A stretch of DNA of 64,000 bases from Aquimarina aggregata (GTDB taxonomy: Bacteria > Bacteroidota > Bacteroidia > Flavobacteriales > Flavobacteriaceae): positions 496,001 to 560,000 of the forward strand of contig NZ_LQRT01000035.1 of the NCBI RefSeq assembly GCF_001632745.1, given 5' to 3'. Below are positions 54,419 through 62,831 of the stretch, piece after piece (position 1 is the first letter of the stretch; each line of letters opens with the position of its first letter). The notes beneath the pieces were generated by a model that was given only the letters and a program-made list of their open reading frames with translations, searched no databases and had not been told where the DNA came from. Both the position numbers and the translations under genes were made by a program.

Positions 54419-55135
54419 TCAAATCAAATCAAAAACAGAATCTACGGCTATATGACGTTCTGCCGTGAAAGCCTCTGCATACTGTACACCTGCAATTCTA
54501 CCAAAGTCATATGCTTTATATCGTATACTCTCTTTATAAATTTCACTTGAGATAGGTATAGATGGTTCTTTGCTCGATGGATCATAAAATTGTGATCGAT
54601 ATGCCAAAATGCTTTTCATTTTAACATCCATATAACCACTTATATCGACTATAAAATCGGGTTTCATATCATACCATTGTATATAATGATACACCTGTTT
54701 TGGTCTCCACGCTTTTTGATTTTGTCCCTCTACTATAGTTTCTATTTTTCTTAATCCAGATAAAAAACAAGAATCACTTACCAACTTACTCCCTTTACCA
54801 TGATCTACATGACGATCATGTATTGCATTGCATAGGACAATTTCTGGCTGATACTTTCTAATCATTTTAATAACTTCTATCTGGTGTTCTTCATCATTCT
54901 TAAAAAAACCATCTCTAAAAGCAAGATTTTCGCGAACAGCTACATTTAGGATTTCACCCGCTGCCTTAGCCTCTGCATCACGTATCTCTGGAGTTCCTCT
55001 TGTGCCTAACTCACCTCTTGTAAGATCAAGAATTCCTACTTTTTTACCATTAGCAATTTCTTTTGCAATGGTCCCTGAGCACCCTAATTCAATATCGTCT
55101 GGATGTGCTCCAACAGCTAGTATATCTAATTTCAT
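54419..55135 (-). CDS. bshB1: Bacillithiol biosynthesis deacetylase BshB1
   Basis: A 238-aa zinc-dependent LmbE/PIG-L-type deacetylase that removes the acetyl group from GlcNAc-malate in bacillithiol synthesis. The zinc motif is GAHPDDIELGC near the N-terminus and the second metal/catalytic motif is HDRHVDHGKG. GELGTRGTPEIRDAEAKAA is typical of BshB1. It indicates the organism uses bacillithiol as low-molecular-weight thiol. It follows the AraC gene by 32 nt on the same strand. Confidence 0.95.
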   Translation of the reverse strand: MKLDILAVGAHPDDIELGCSGTIAKEIANGKKVGILDLTRGELGTRGTPEIRDAEAKAAGEILNVAVRENLAFRDGFFKNDEEHQIEVIKMIRKYQPEIVLCNAIHDRHVDHGKGSKLVSDSCFLSGLRKIETIVEGQNQKAWRPKQVYHYIQWYDMKPDFIVDISGYMDVKMKSILAYRSQFYDPSSKEPSIPISSEIYKESIRYKAYDFGRIAGVQYAEAFTAERHIAVDSVFDLI

Positions 55136-55167
55136 AGATTCTATTTATACCTTATTTTTTTGAATCA

Positions 55168-56049
55168 TTAATTCACCGTTTCGTTTCTATACTTTCTCGG
55201 AGAACTTCCTACGTGTCTTTTAAAAAATTTCACAAAATATGATGCGTCTTCAAAACCTACTTTAAATGCTATTTCTCCAATCTGTAAACTAGTAAAACGT
55301 AATAACCTTTTTGCTTCAAGAATAATTCTTTCTGATATCAATTGAGATGCCGATTTACCAATCACGTTTTTAGTAATTGTGGTTAATGTTTTTGATGATA
55401 TATTAAGTAATTCTGCATAATCACCAACAGACAAGCCTTTTTCATAATTCTCTTCTATAAGCTCTTTGTATTTTGCAAATTGTAACTCATAGTGATTGTT
55501 AAACTTAAGATGTATTGCACCATCATTTCGGTGTATACGTTCTAAGTTGATAAGTAGTGACTTTAATGAAAACCTTACAATATCTTCATAACCAAACATA
55601 CCCCTTTGAGCAAGTTCTTTTCGAATTAAATCCATGTAAGAAGTAGCAGTTATTGCCGTTTCATTATCTATTACATAACATGGATTTTCTTGAGAATTAA
55701 AAATATTATACTTTAAAAAAATATCCACATCGTTATGCATAAAGAAACTCTCATTAAAATGTATAAGCCATCCTTGTACTTCTAGATTATCATCAAAAGC
55801 ATGAATATGATCTTTAGAAATAAAAAGTATTGTATTTTTTTTTATAGTATACGTTTTAAAATCAACTACGTGCTCTCCTCCTTCTTCAAAAAACCAAATT
55901 ATCTGATAGTAGCTATGCGAATGAGCAATCGCAGCTTTTTTTCCACTTTTCTTTCTATACTCATTAAGATTATACACCTCGAACTGAAGTTTTTCTGGAT
56001 GCGCCTTATGCAGGTGGTACTTTTCTATCTTATTATTTGAATCTTTCAC
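55168..56049 (-). CDS. AraC-family transcriptional regulator
   Basis: A 293-aa regulator. A cupin-like sensor domain covers about 30-180 (AHSHSYYQIIWFFEEGGEHVVDF). A C-terminal AraC DNA-binding domain with two helix-turn-helix motifs covers about 195-290 (LSVGDYAELLNISSKTLT and SLQIGEIAFKVGFEDASYFVKFFKRH). It lies between bshB1 and the flavin oxidase gene on the same strand and could control either, or a gene elsewhere. The inducer is unknown. Confidence 0.92.
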   Translation of the reverse strand: MKDSNNKIEKYHLHKAHPEKLQFEVYNLNEYRKKSGKKAAIAHSHSYYQIIWFFEEGGEHVVDFKTYTIKKNTILFISKDHIHAFDDNLEVQGWLIHFNESFFMHNDVDIFLKYNIFNSQENPCYVIDNETAITATSYMDLIRKELAQRGMFGYEDIVRFSLKSLLINLERIHRNDGAIHLKFNNHYELQFAKYKELIEENYEKGLSVGDYAELLNISSKTLTTITKNVIGKSASQLISERIILEAKRLLRFTSLQIGEIAFKVGFEDASYFVKFFKRHVGSSPRKYRNETVN

Positions 56050-56144
56050 GTGATTACTCTTACTATGATTTATCTCAAAAATACAACTACTGTGCCTTTA
56101 ATATCCCATTCATCTTTTCGAACTTTATCCTAATTATGATTTTT

Positions 56145-57191
56145 CTATTTCTCTAGTATGTTTTTAGCTGCTACAACACCACTATAAATGGCACCATCCA
56201 TATATCCACCATATACGGGTGAGGTTTCTGCTCCAGAAAAAAGCACTTTTCCGTTTACATAAAACTCTTTGAATTTTGAATCCCCATACCTTGGACTCAT
56301 ATAAATAGATTTAATAGTATCACAAGAAGTATTTTTATCTTGTGACCAATCTTTTTCTTGATATGTAATGTAGTCTAAAACTTCTGCTCCTAAAAACTTT
56401 TGTAAATGTTCCAAAATTCTAGTTTTACGTTCTTTTTCAGATACGTCACGTAACCCTTCATTAACAAACCCCATTAATGCAAATCGGTCTTCATTTATAT
56501 TACTATGATCATATAGTTCTGTAACTGCTCCTACTTGACCAATAAGAGTTCCTGATAACTTCTTATCCTTCCAAAATGGATTTTTAAATGTTATCCCTAC
56601 TTTTATAGCATTACTCATCCAAGTATGCGTATTTTCCATTGTTTTTGTTAGCATTTCTGGCAAGCCAGGAGAAAAAGATATACGTGTTGCAATTCTAGGT
56701 GGTATGGTAATAATTACTTTTTCGGCTTTAAATTCACCTTTGTCCGTAATTACAGACACACCATTATCATTGTCATTAACCTCTAAAACCGTAGTTTTCG
56801 TTTTTATTTTATCTGCATTGGTTTTGGCAAGCTCCTGTATCATTGCAGTTGTTCCTCCTGCAATTCTAAAAGCAGATGGAGTACTTGGATCATTCTCAAA
56901 ATAATGTGCTGGTGCCATCGTACTATATACCAAAACACTTTTTCCTTTGTTAAATTGATGAAATTTATCCACAACTATTTCATCAAGTAAATCAATTACA
57001 TTTTGATGATGATTTTGAAACCATGTTGCTCCGAAGTCAATATTATTATCTGTCAAAATACGTCCACCTATTCGGTTTCTGGATTCTAAAACGAGAAAAT
57101 CGGTCTCCCCCTGCTTATTTAAGACATAAGCAGAAGTAAGACCTGAAAGACCTGCACCAACTATAATATATTTAGCGGTGTTATTTGTCAT
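56145..57191 (-). CDS. FAD-dependent amine-oxidase-type oxidoreductase
   Basis: A 348-aa flavoprotein. The Rossmann FAD-binding motif is IIVGAGLSGLTSAYVL near the N-terminus, followed by LESRNRIGGRILTDN. The C-terminal FAD motif is LFSGAETSPVYGGYMDGAI, where many monoamine oxidases have AGTET. It is shorter than typical monoamine oxidases (about 450 aa), so part of the substrate domain is reduced. It shares 1 nt with the stop of the AhpD-like gene upstream (TAATG), so both are translated together. Substrate unknown. Confidence 0.88.
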   Translation of the reverse strand: MTNNTAKYIIVGAGLSGLTSAYVLNKQGETDFLVLESRNRIGGRILTDNNIDFGATWFQNHHQNVIDLLDEIVVDKFHQFNKGKSVLVYSTMAPAHYFENDPSTPSAFRIAGGTTAMIQELAKTNADKIKTKTTVLEVNDNDNGVSVITDKGEFKAEKVIITIPPRIATRISFSPGLPEMLTKTMENTHTWMSNAIKVGITFKNPFWKDKKLSGTLIGQVGAVTELYDHSNINEDRFALMGFVNEGLRDVSEKERKTRILEHLQKFLGAEVLDYITYQEKDWSQDKNTSCDTIKSIYMSPRYGDSKFKEFYVNGKVLFSGAETSPVYGGYMDGAIYSGVVAAKNILEK

Positions 57192-57496
57192 TATTTTTCC
57201 ATTAAATGAGTACCATGTACGACTGCAGCACCTGCACGTAGCGCAGCAGCTACAAATGTAACTTCTGCTAACTCTTCTTGAGTTGCACCAGCTTTAATCG
57301 CATGATCCTTGTGTATTTCTAAACAGTATGGACACTGGGTTGTTAATGCTACCGCTACTGCCATAAGTTCCTTGTATTTTTTTGGTATTGCACCATCTGC
57401 CAAAGCAGCTTGATCTAATGCCTGAAATGCTTTCATAGCAGGTTCGGCATTTTTTCCTAAAGCACCTAATTGTTTTAGGTTATTCATATCATACAT
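57191..57496 (-). CDS. AhpD-like carboxymuconolactone decarboxylase family protein
   Basis: A 101-aa all-helical protein with the AhpD active-site pattern CPYCLEIH (CxxCxxxH) in the middle and GATQEELAEVTFVAAALRAG after it. It is a likely peroxidase or disulfide reductase partner. An alternative start three codons in (MNNLKQLG) is equally possible. It is coupled to the flavin oxidase that follows, and an SDR gene lies 125 nt upstream on the same strand, suggesting a small redox or detoxification unit. Confidence 0.9.
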   Translation of the reverse strand: MYDMNNLKQLGALGKNAEPAMKAFQALDQAALADGAIPKKYKELMAVAVALTTQCPYCLEIHKDHAIKAGATQEELAEVTFVAAALRAGAAVVHGTHLMEK

Positions 57497-57621
57497 AATA
57501 TATACATATTTAAAGTTAAAAAAAGAGAAGCTATCCAGGAAATAATGTCCTACAACAAGTCTCCCCTACATTGAAATTGAACAATCTTAATTTTTCAAAG
57601 ATAGCCTCTTGCATAAAAAGT

Positions 57622-58371
57622 TTAGTTTCTTCCAGACATAACACCACCATCTGTATCCCAGATAGCTCCAGTTACCCATCCTGCTTTATCCGAAAGTAAA
57701 TATGAAATTGTATCTGCAACATCTTGTGCTTTTCCATTTCTTCCTATTGGATGAAAAGCATGAAAATTTTGAAGTGCATCATGCGCTTCTTGCTTTCCTC
57801 CAAATACACCTTCATAAACCGGAGTTTCTACTACTGCTGGTGAAACCGCATTTACTCTAATCTTATGATCTGCAAGTTCCATTGCTAAATGTTGCGTTAA
57901 AGAATGTAAACCTGCCTTTTGCATAGAATATGCAGAAGAAGGTGTAGCTTTTACCGCTTGTTTAGCCCACATTGATCCAACGTTTACAATAGCTCCTCCT
58001 GCGGTTGCGCTCATTTTTTTTGCAGCCGCCTGAGTAATAAAAAAGAATCCTCTATTAAGATCTTGATATGAATCGTAATCTGCTACTGTATGATCTAAAA
58101 ATGGTTTTGGACCAAAAATACCAGATGCATTTACTAAGTAATCTAAATTATCAAACCCATCAATCGCTTGATTTAAAGCATCTACCTCGTTACTATTCGT
58201 GATATCAACTTTGTGGGTGTGTAAATTTCCAGAAGCTTCATTTCTAAATGCTTCTAGTTTGTTGTCATTAGTACCTACTACATGTACCTCAACTCCTTCG
58301 TTTAATAAGTTTTGTGCAGTTGCTCTTCCTATTCCACTGCTTCCTCCTATAATTAATGCTCTTTTACTCAT
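57622..58371 (-). CDS. Short-chain dehydrogenase/reductase
   Basis: A 249-aa classical SDR. The cofactor motif is IGGSSGIGRATAQNL at the N-terminus, then NASG. The catalytic pair is Tyr and Lys in SAYSMQKAG, with the catalytic Ser in NVGSMWAKQ. The end (WVTGAIWDTDGGVMSG) is typical. It reduces or oxidises a carbonyl or alcohol with NAD(P)H; the substrate is unknown. It is the first gene of the minus-strand group with the AhpD-like and flavin-oxidase genes. Confidence 0.93.
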   Translation of the reverse strand: MSKRALIIGGSSGIGRATAQNLLNEGVEVHVVGTNDNKLEAFRNEASGNLHTHKVDITNSNEVDALNQAIDGFDNLDYLVNASGIFGPKPFLDHTVADYDSYQDLNRGFFFITQAAAKKMSATAGGAIVNVGSMWAKQAVKATPSSAYSMQKAGLHSLTQHLAMELADHKIRVNAVSPAVVETPVYEGVFGGKQEAHDALQNFHAFHPIGRNGKAQDVADTISYLLSDKAGWVTGAIWDTDGGVMSGRN

Positions 58372-58616
58372 AATCTATTATTTTATTTAAATGATTAATA
58401 ACACTGCAAAGATATTTTGCAAGATTCAGTAGCAATAGTGTAAAAAAGAGAATGAATGGTAATTTTAGGAAACTATCGCAATTATTGTATTTTTTATGGC
58501 GGTTATTTTAACAAACAATTCACAAACCATAGTGTAAGGTCTTGTTTTTTTTACCGTCTCGTCTTAAACTACTGTTTATTTTCTTAAATATACCATTTAA
58601 GAGTAATTGATATAAA

Positions 58617-58624
58617 TATCTTTG
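58617..58624 (+). promoter_or_regulatory. -7 box of the VOC-protein promoter
   Basis: TATCTTTG matches TAnnTTTG exactly. Transcription would start about 7 nt later, roughly 19 nt before the proposed ATC start codon at 58650. This argues for a start near 58650 rather than at the ATG at 58815. Confidence 0.6.
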
Positions 58625-58649
58625 AACTGTTTTAAAAAAAGAGAACACT

Positions 58650-59279
58650 ATCAAAAGAGTAATTGACCATATTGTATATGCCGTTCATAATCTAGAAGAA
58701 ACCGTACTAGAATTTGAAAAAAAACTAGGTGTACGACCAATTTTTGGAGGATATCATAGAAGTCAGGGAACCAAAAACGCCCTTATCAATTTAAATAATG
58801 AATCGTATTTAGAGTTGCTTTCCGTGGATCATACAAATACAATTATTTCTTCACCTAGATGGATGGGTGTAGATGTATTAAGTAAAAATCAAATCACACG
58901 TATCGCTCTAAAATCTAATACTCTAGAAAACGATCAAGCGGTATTAAAAAAACATGATGCTACTATGGGCAAAATATCCGGAGGATCGAGAAACACTACT
59001 AATGGATCCGTATTACAATGGCGACTCATAATGCCCTTGTCTACTCCAGAAGTAGAACTTGCTCCTTTTATGATAGATTGGTCAAAAAGCCAAGCGCATC
59101 CATCAACATCATTGCCAGATATGGGATGTACACTTATTGAGCTTTATGCTACACATCCCAGACCCGAGCAAATAAGACATTTGTATGAAACATTAGATTT
59201 TAAAATAGAAATAAAAGAAAGTCAGAAAATTAGTTTAAACATGGTGCTAAACACACCCAATGGTAATATTACACTATAA
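58650..59279 (+). CDS. VOC-superfamily (glyoxalase-like) protein with no ATG start
   Basis: A 209-codon frame of a glyoxalase-like protein. It begins IKRVIDHIVYAVHNLEETVLEF, the typical first strand and helix of this fold with the metal-ligand His, then LNNESYLELLSVD and a second half-domain. The first ATG in frame is at 58815 and would remove 55 residues, including the first ligand. Upstream of 58650 there is no ATG, GTG or TTG in frame before a stop at 58623. The start is therefore probably ATC (58650) or ATT (58662), or the ATG has mutated or been misread. The substrate is unknown. Confidence 0.75.
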   Translation: MKRVIDHIVYAVHNLEETVLEFEKKLGVRPIFGGYHRSQGTKNALINLNNESYLELLSVDHTNTIISSPRWMGVDVLSKNQITRIALKSNTLENDQAVLKKHDATMGKISGGSRNTTNGSVLQWRLIMPLSTPEVELAPFMIDWSKSQAHPSTSLPDMGCTLIELYATHPRPEQIRHLYETLDFKIEIKESQKISLNMVLNTPNGNITL

Positions 59280-59287
59280 ATCAAAAT

Positions 59288-60088
59288 ATGATTAGACAAA
59301 CAATAATCCTAGTAAGTATTGTATTTGGTATAATAGCCTGTGGTAATAATAGTTCAAAAACAGAAACTAAACTTATCGCTAATAATTATACTGAAAACAA
59401 TGAAACATTAAAATCACAAAAATTAACAAAGGCAGATAGTATAATTAACGAAGCCATACAAGCGCATGGCGGAACGTTATACAATACAGCCAACTACTCT
59501 TTTATCTTCAGAAAAAAAGAATATCGCTTTACCAATAACGATAATCAATATACATATTCTGTAAAAAGAGATCAAAATACTAATGATTTTATAATCAACG
59601 GTACTTTTAAACGGCATGTTAATGAAAAACCTATTGAAATCTCTAAGAAAAATACAGAAAAATACACCGAAGCACTTAACTCTGTAATCTATTTTGCTAC
59701 ATTACCTTATAAATTAAATGATGCTGCGGTAAATAAAAAATTCATTGAAACCACTAGTATTAAAGGTATAAATTACGATGTAATAGAAGTCACTTTTAAT
59801 CAAGAAGGGGGTGGCAAGGATCATGAAGATGAATTTCATTATTGGGTAAATCAAGAAACTAAAAAAATTGATTATCTAGCTTATAAGTATAATGTTAATA
59901 AAGGTGGTGTTCGTTTTAGAAGTGCATATAACCCGAGAGTCGTAGATGGTATCACATTCCAAGACTATATTAATTGGAAGGCACCAGTTGGCACTCCTTT
60001 AAAAGAATTACCTGCTTTATTTGAGCAAGGTAAATTAAAAGAATTATCACGTATCGATACAGAAAATGTAATTAATTTAAAAAAGTAG
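59288..60088 (+). CDS. Lipoprotein of unknown function (DUF6503-like)
   Basis: A 266-aa lipoprotein: the signal ends at FGIIAC (Cys17), then a Ser/Thr-rich linker. The rest is a beta-rich domain (about 50-260) with KADSIINEAIQAHGGTLY near its start and TFQDYINWKAP near its end, like LolA-type or DUF6503-type folds of Bacteroidota. That family name is from memory and unverified. It starts 8 nt after the VOC gene stop, so both are probably one transcript. In-frame codons continue for 42 sense codons after its TAG stop (see findings). Confidence 0.78.
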   Translation: MIRQTIILVSIVFGIIACGNNSSKTETKLIANNYTENNETLKSQKLTKADSIINEAIQAHGGTLYNTANYSFIFRKKEYRFTNNDNQYTYSVKRDQNTNDFIINGTFKRHVNEKPIEISKKNTEKYTEALNSVIYFATLPYKLNDAAVNKKFIETTSIKGINYDVIEVTFNQEGGGKDHEDEFHYWVNQETKKIDYLAYKYNVNKGGVRFRSAYNPRVVDGITFQDYINWKAPVGTPLKELPALFEQGKLKELSRIDTENVINLKK

Positions 60089-60271
60089 TTAAATCATGAA
60101 ACGTATAAGCCTTATCATAAAGCAGAAATAATACATTATTTATGGTTAGAGAACAGAAATACACTTACTTTATCTGTAGATGAAAACCTTTTACTTGATC
60201 TATTACAACACAAATAGTTTAAAAATGAGACGAGACAAACACAAAAATGGGTATCTAAATTTTCATCAAAC

Positions 60272-60796
60272 ATGGCCATATTAGAAGTAATAAAAATGGG
60301 GCATCCCACCTTAAGAAAACAATCTGAATTGATCGACGAAGATACATCTTCTTCAGAATTTCAGAATTTTGTCGATGACCTTATTCAGACTATGCGTCAC
60401 CAAAACGGAGCAGGTATTGCTGCTCCTCAAGTAAATGTTTTAAAAAGAATTTTTACTATGGAAATGACTGATAATCCAAGGTATCCGGACAGAAACCCTT
60501 TTCCGTTGTATGTTGTCATAAATCCAGAAATCGAATGCTTAGGCCATGAGCTTGTAGATAGTTGGGAAGGTTGCTTATCTATTCCTAATATTAGAGGAAA
60601 ATTAAAACGTTATAAAAGGATAAAGCTTAAAGGATACGATCGCAACGGAAAATCTTTTGAAGAAGAATTAGAAGGTTTTGCTGCCATAGTTGCCCAACAT
60701 GAATTAGACCACCTTAATGGCGTCTTACTTATCGACAGAATGGACTCTATGAAAACGCTTACTTTTCAAGAAGAGTATGAAAAATACTGGCTATAA
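60272..60796 (+). CDS. def: Peptide deformylase
   Basis: A 174-aa metalloenzyme that removes the formyl group from new protein N-termini. All three family motifs are present: GAGIAAPQV, EGCLSIP (metal-ligand Cys) and QHELDHLNG (two His ligands and the catalytic Glu). Length is normal. It follows the lipoprotein gene and is followed 24 nt later by a small gene in the same direction. Confidence 0.96.
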   Translation: MAILEVIKMGHPTLRKQSELIDEDTSSSEFQNFVDDLIQTMRHQNGAGIAAPQVNVLKRIFTMEMTDNPRYPDRNPFPLYVVINPEIECLGHELVDSWEGCLSIPNIRGKLKRYKRIKLKGYDRNGKSFEEELEGFAAIVAQHELDHLNGVLLIDRMDSMKTLTFQEEYEKYWL

Positions 60797-60820
60797 TTCG
60801 TACTACTCAAAATCATTATA

Positions 60821-61150
60821 ATGAAAATAAACTATAACAATAAAACTTTTAGAGTTTCTGGAGAAAACGAGGAAGCTACACATTTTAAATATTTCCAGAA
60901 AGGAAATATTGTTTGGGGAGAATATGAAGGTGGAGGAGTAACCAAAGGCACTCTTATTGCTAAAGTAGATGACGAAGGTATATTACATATGCATTATAAC
61001 CATCTTAATGCCAATTTAGAGTTTAAATTAGGCAAATGTATTTCGACTCCCAAAATACTAGAAGATGGCAAAGTAGAGCTTTTTGAAAAATATGAATCTA
61101 TAAATACAGCTGTTGTTTCTAAAGGCGAAATTACACTTGTAGAGGTGTAG
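60821..61150 (+). CDS. Small beta-rich hypothetical protein
   Basis: A 109-aa soluble protein made of beta strands with repeated Gly-rich turns: KGNIVWGEYEGGGVTKGTLIAKVDDEG and LHMHYNHLNANLEFKLGKC. Relatives are sometimes labelled N-acetylglutamate synthase in databases, which I think is a carried-over error, as no acetyltransferase motif is present. It lies 7 nt before the M14 peptidase gene, so the two are probably co-transcribed. The function is not known. Confidence 0.78.
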   Translation: MKINYNNKTFRVSGENEEATHFKYFQKGNIVWGEYEGGGVTKGTLIAKVDDEGILHMHYNHLNANLEFKLGKCISTPKILEDGKVELFEKYESINTAVVSKGEITLVEV

Positions 61151-61157
61151 TAAATTT

Positions 61158-62186
61158 ATGAAACTATACAATTATATACACAGTATTTTAGACACTCCTA
61201 TATTTGAACCAAAAGGACAGAAAATAGGGACTTCTTTTGAAGGTAGAGATTTATTTGGGTTTACATTTGGTACGGGTCATAAAAAAATCAGTCTTATTGC
61301 AGGAAATCATGCAGACGAGCCAGTAGGGCCATTACTTCTCAAGAAACTAACAAACTACTTATCACGATTAGAAACACACCATACCCTATTAAAAACATAT
61401 ACCTGGCATATTATCCCTCATACAAACCCCGATGGAGAACAAAGAAATTTAAAATGGTATTCTTATGAAGATAATACTACCGATCTTGCTAGATATCTGA
61501 AGCATGTTACACGTGAATTACCTGGTAAGGATATCGAATTCGGTTTCCCTATTGAGGGACAGATAGGTTCACTAAGATCCGAAAATGAAGCTATTTATAA
61601 CTTCTGGAAAACTGCAAATACCCCTTTTAATCTTCATGTATCACTACATGGCATGAGATCTACTTATGGACCTTGGTTTTTGATTGACGAAAATTGGATT
61701 AATCGCACAAAAAATCTTAGACAAACTTGTACTATGCGGACAAAAAAGATGGGGTATCATTTATTTGATCTTAATCGGTATGGAGAAAAAGGCTTTAAAC
61801 GAATTGATGAAGGGTTTAGCACTAGACCCGATAGCAATGAAATGAGAAAACATTTTCTTACACTAGGTGACTCAAATACTGCTAAAAAATTTCATGCCAG
61901 TTCTATGGAGTCCATACGCAGTTTAGGTGGAGATTGTTTGACATTAGTTACCGAAATGCCTCTATTTATATTTCCCAAAGAAGAAAGAACGCTCAATTGG
62001 CCTGATTTGTACTTACAAAAATGGTCAGACCACTTTTCAAAATTAAAACTAAAACTATCTTCTAATGAATTGACTGCTAATGAATGTAATGAGCTAGCTA
62101 AAGATATAGGGATGATTGCTATGCCATGGCGAGACCAAATGTGCTTGCAATGGCAGCTTATTGTTGCTGGTTTAGAAAGTATTTAG
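61158..62186 (+). CDS. M14-family zinc carboxypeptidase-like protein
   Basis: A 342-aa protein with a zinc carboxypeptidase fold. The zinc ligands are probably His and Glu in AGNHADEPVG (HxxE) and His in LHVSLHGMRS, with the catalytic Glu in LVTEMPLF. PHTNPDGEQRN is typical of M14. No signal peptide is seen, so it is probably cytoplasmic, acting on peptides, amides or peptidoglycan fragments. Substrate unknown. It ends the plus-strand group that begins with the VOC gene. Confidence 0.87.
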   Translation: MKLYNYIHSILDTPIFEPKGQKIGTSFEGRDLFGFTFGTGHKKISLIAGNHADEPVGPLLLKKLTNYLSRLETHHTLLKTYTWHIIPHTNPDGEQRNLKWYSYEDNTTDLARYLKHVTRELPGKDIEFGFPIEGQIGSLRSENEAIYNFWKTANTPFNLHVSLHGMRSTYGPWFLIDENWINRTKNLRQTCTMRTKKMGYHLFDLNRYGEKGFKRIDEGFSTRPDSNEMRKHFLTLGDSNTAKKFHASSMESIRSLGGDCLTLVTEMPLFIFPKEERTLNWPDLYLQKWSDHFSKLKLKLSSNELTANECNELAKDIGMIAMPWRDQMCLQWQLIVAGLESI

Positions 62187-62224
62187 AATTCAAAACCTTT
62201 TTAAAAAATTAGAAAGTACATCTA

Positions 62225-62764
62225 CTAACTTTTATTCATTAAAGAAGCTGCTATTTTTTGTAATCGCAATACTGGTTGTTGATTTCTAAAAAGCTGGCTC
62301 TCAACAATAGCATTTTCAAATAACGAGTATACTGTATAAGCTAATTCCTCATCTATAAGTTCGGTTGAAAAAAAACTCAACAATTCTTCTTTATGCCTTT
62401 GTAATTGCCAAAAAATATCACTTTTTGTAGGAGTTGTTTCAGAAAGCATATTTAAAAAACTACAACCTCTATAATCATTTTCTTCATTATCAATCATTAG
62501 AAAATCAAATGAAGAGACTACTTTATCCTTTTTGTTTTTTAAAAACTCTGTAAAACTCTCTTTCCACAATTCATGGCGCTGTTGCAAATAAGCTATACAC
62601 AACTCATCTTTTGTTGCAAAATGATAGTATAAACTTGCTTTAGCTACTTTTGCTTCTTTAATAATCTGATTAATCCCAGTCTCATTATATCCTTGTTTAT
62701 GAAACAAGGCACCGGCGACTTGTAAAATTCGCTCTTTTACATCTAATTTATGATCACTCTGCAT
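62225..62764 (-). CDS. TetR-family transcriptional regulator
   Basis: A 179-aa repressor. The DNA-binding domain at the N-terminus reads VKERILQVAGALFHKQGYNETGINQIIKEAKVAKASLYYHFATKDEL. The C-terminal ligand domain resembles the group with CSFLNMLSET that responds to electrophiles or drugs (TetR_C_16 or AcrR-like; the subgroup is uncertain). A hydrolase gene lies 67 nt upstream on the same strand; a 12-bp palindrome before that hydrolase gene is a candidate operator. Confidence 0.92.
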   Translation of the reverse strand: MQSDHKLDVKERILQVAGALFHKQGYNETGINQIIKEAKVAKASLYYHFATKDELCIAYLQQRHELWKESFTEFLKNKKDKVVSSFDFLMIDNEENDYRGCSFLNMLSETTPTKSDIFWQLQRHKEELLSFFSTELIDEELAYTVYSLFENAIVESQLFRNQQPVLRLQKIAASLMNKS

Positions 62765-62783
62765 CGCTAATGGTTAATATTTA

Positions 62784-62822
62784 ACTAAGGTATCGTGCTT
62801 TTTTGAGACACAATACCTTAGT
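62784..62822. terminator. Inverted repeat between the hydrolase and TetR genes
   Basis: ACTAAGGTAT (62784-62793) and ATACCTTAGT (62813-62822) form a perfect 10-bp stem, extendable by GTG/CAC past a mismatch. It lies just after the hydrolase stop and just before the tetR start. No T run follows on the minus strand, so it may be a weak terminator or an operator. Confidence 0.5.
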
Positions 62823-62831
62823 CTTGTTTCA

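Noticed and set aside
60821..61150. N-acetylglutamate synthase
   Set aside because: The 109-aa protein is all-beta with no acetyltransferase motif; the name seems to be a carried-over database label.
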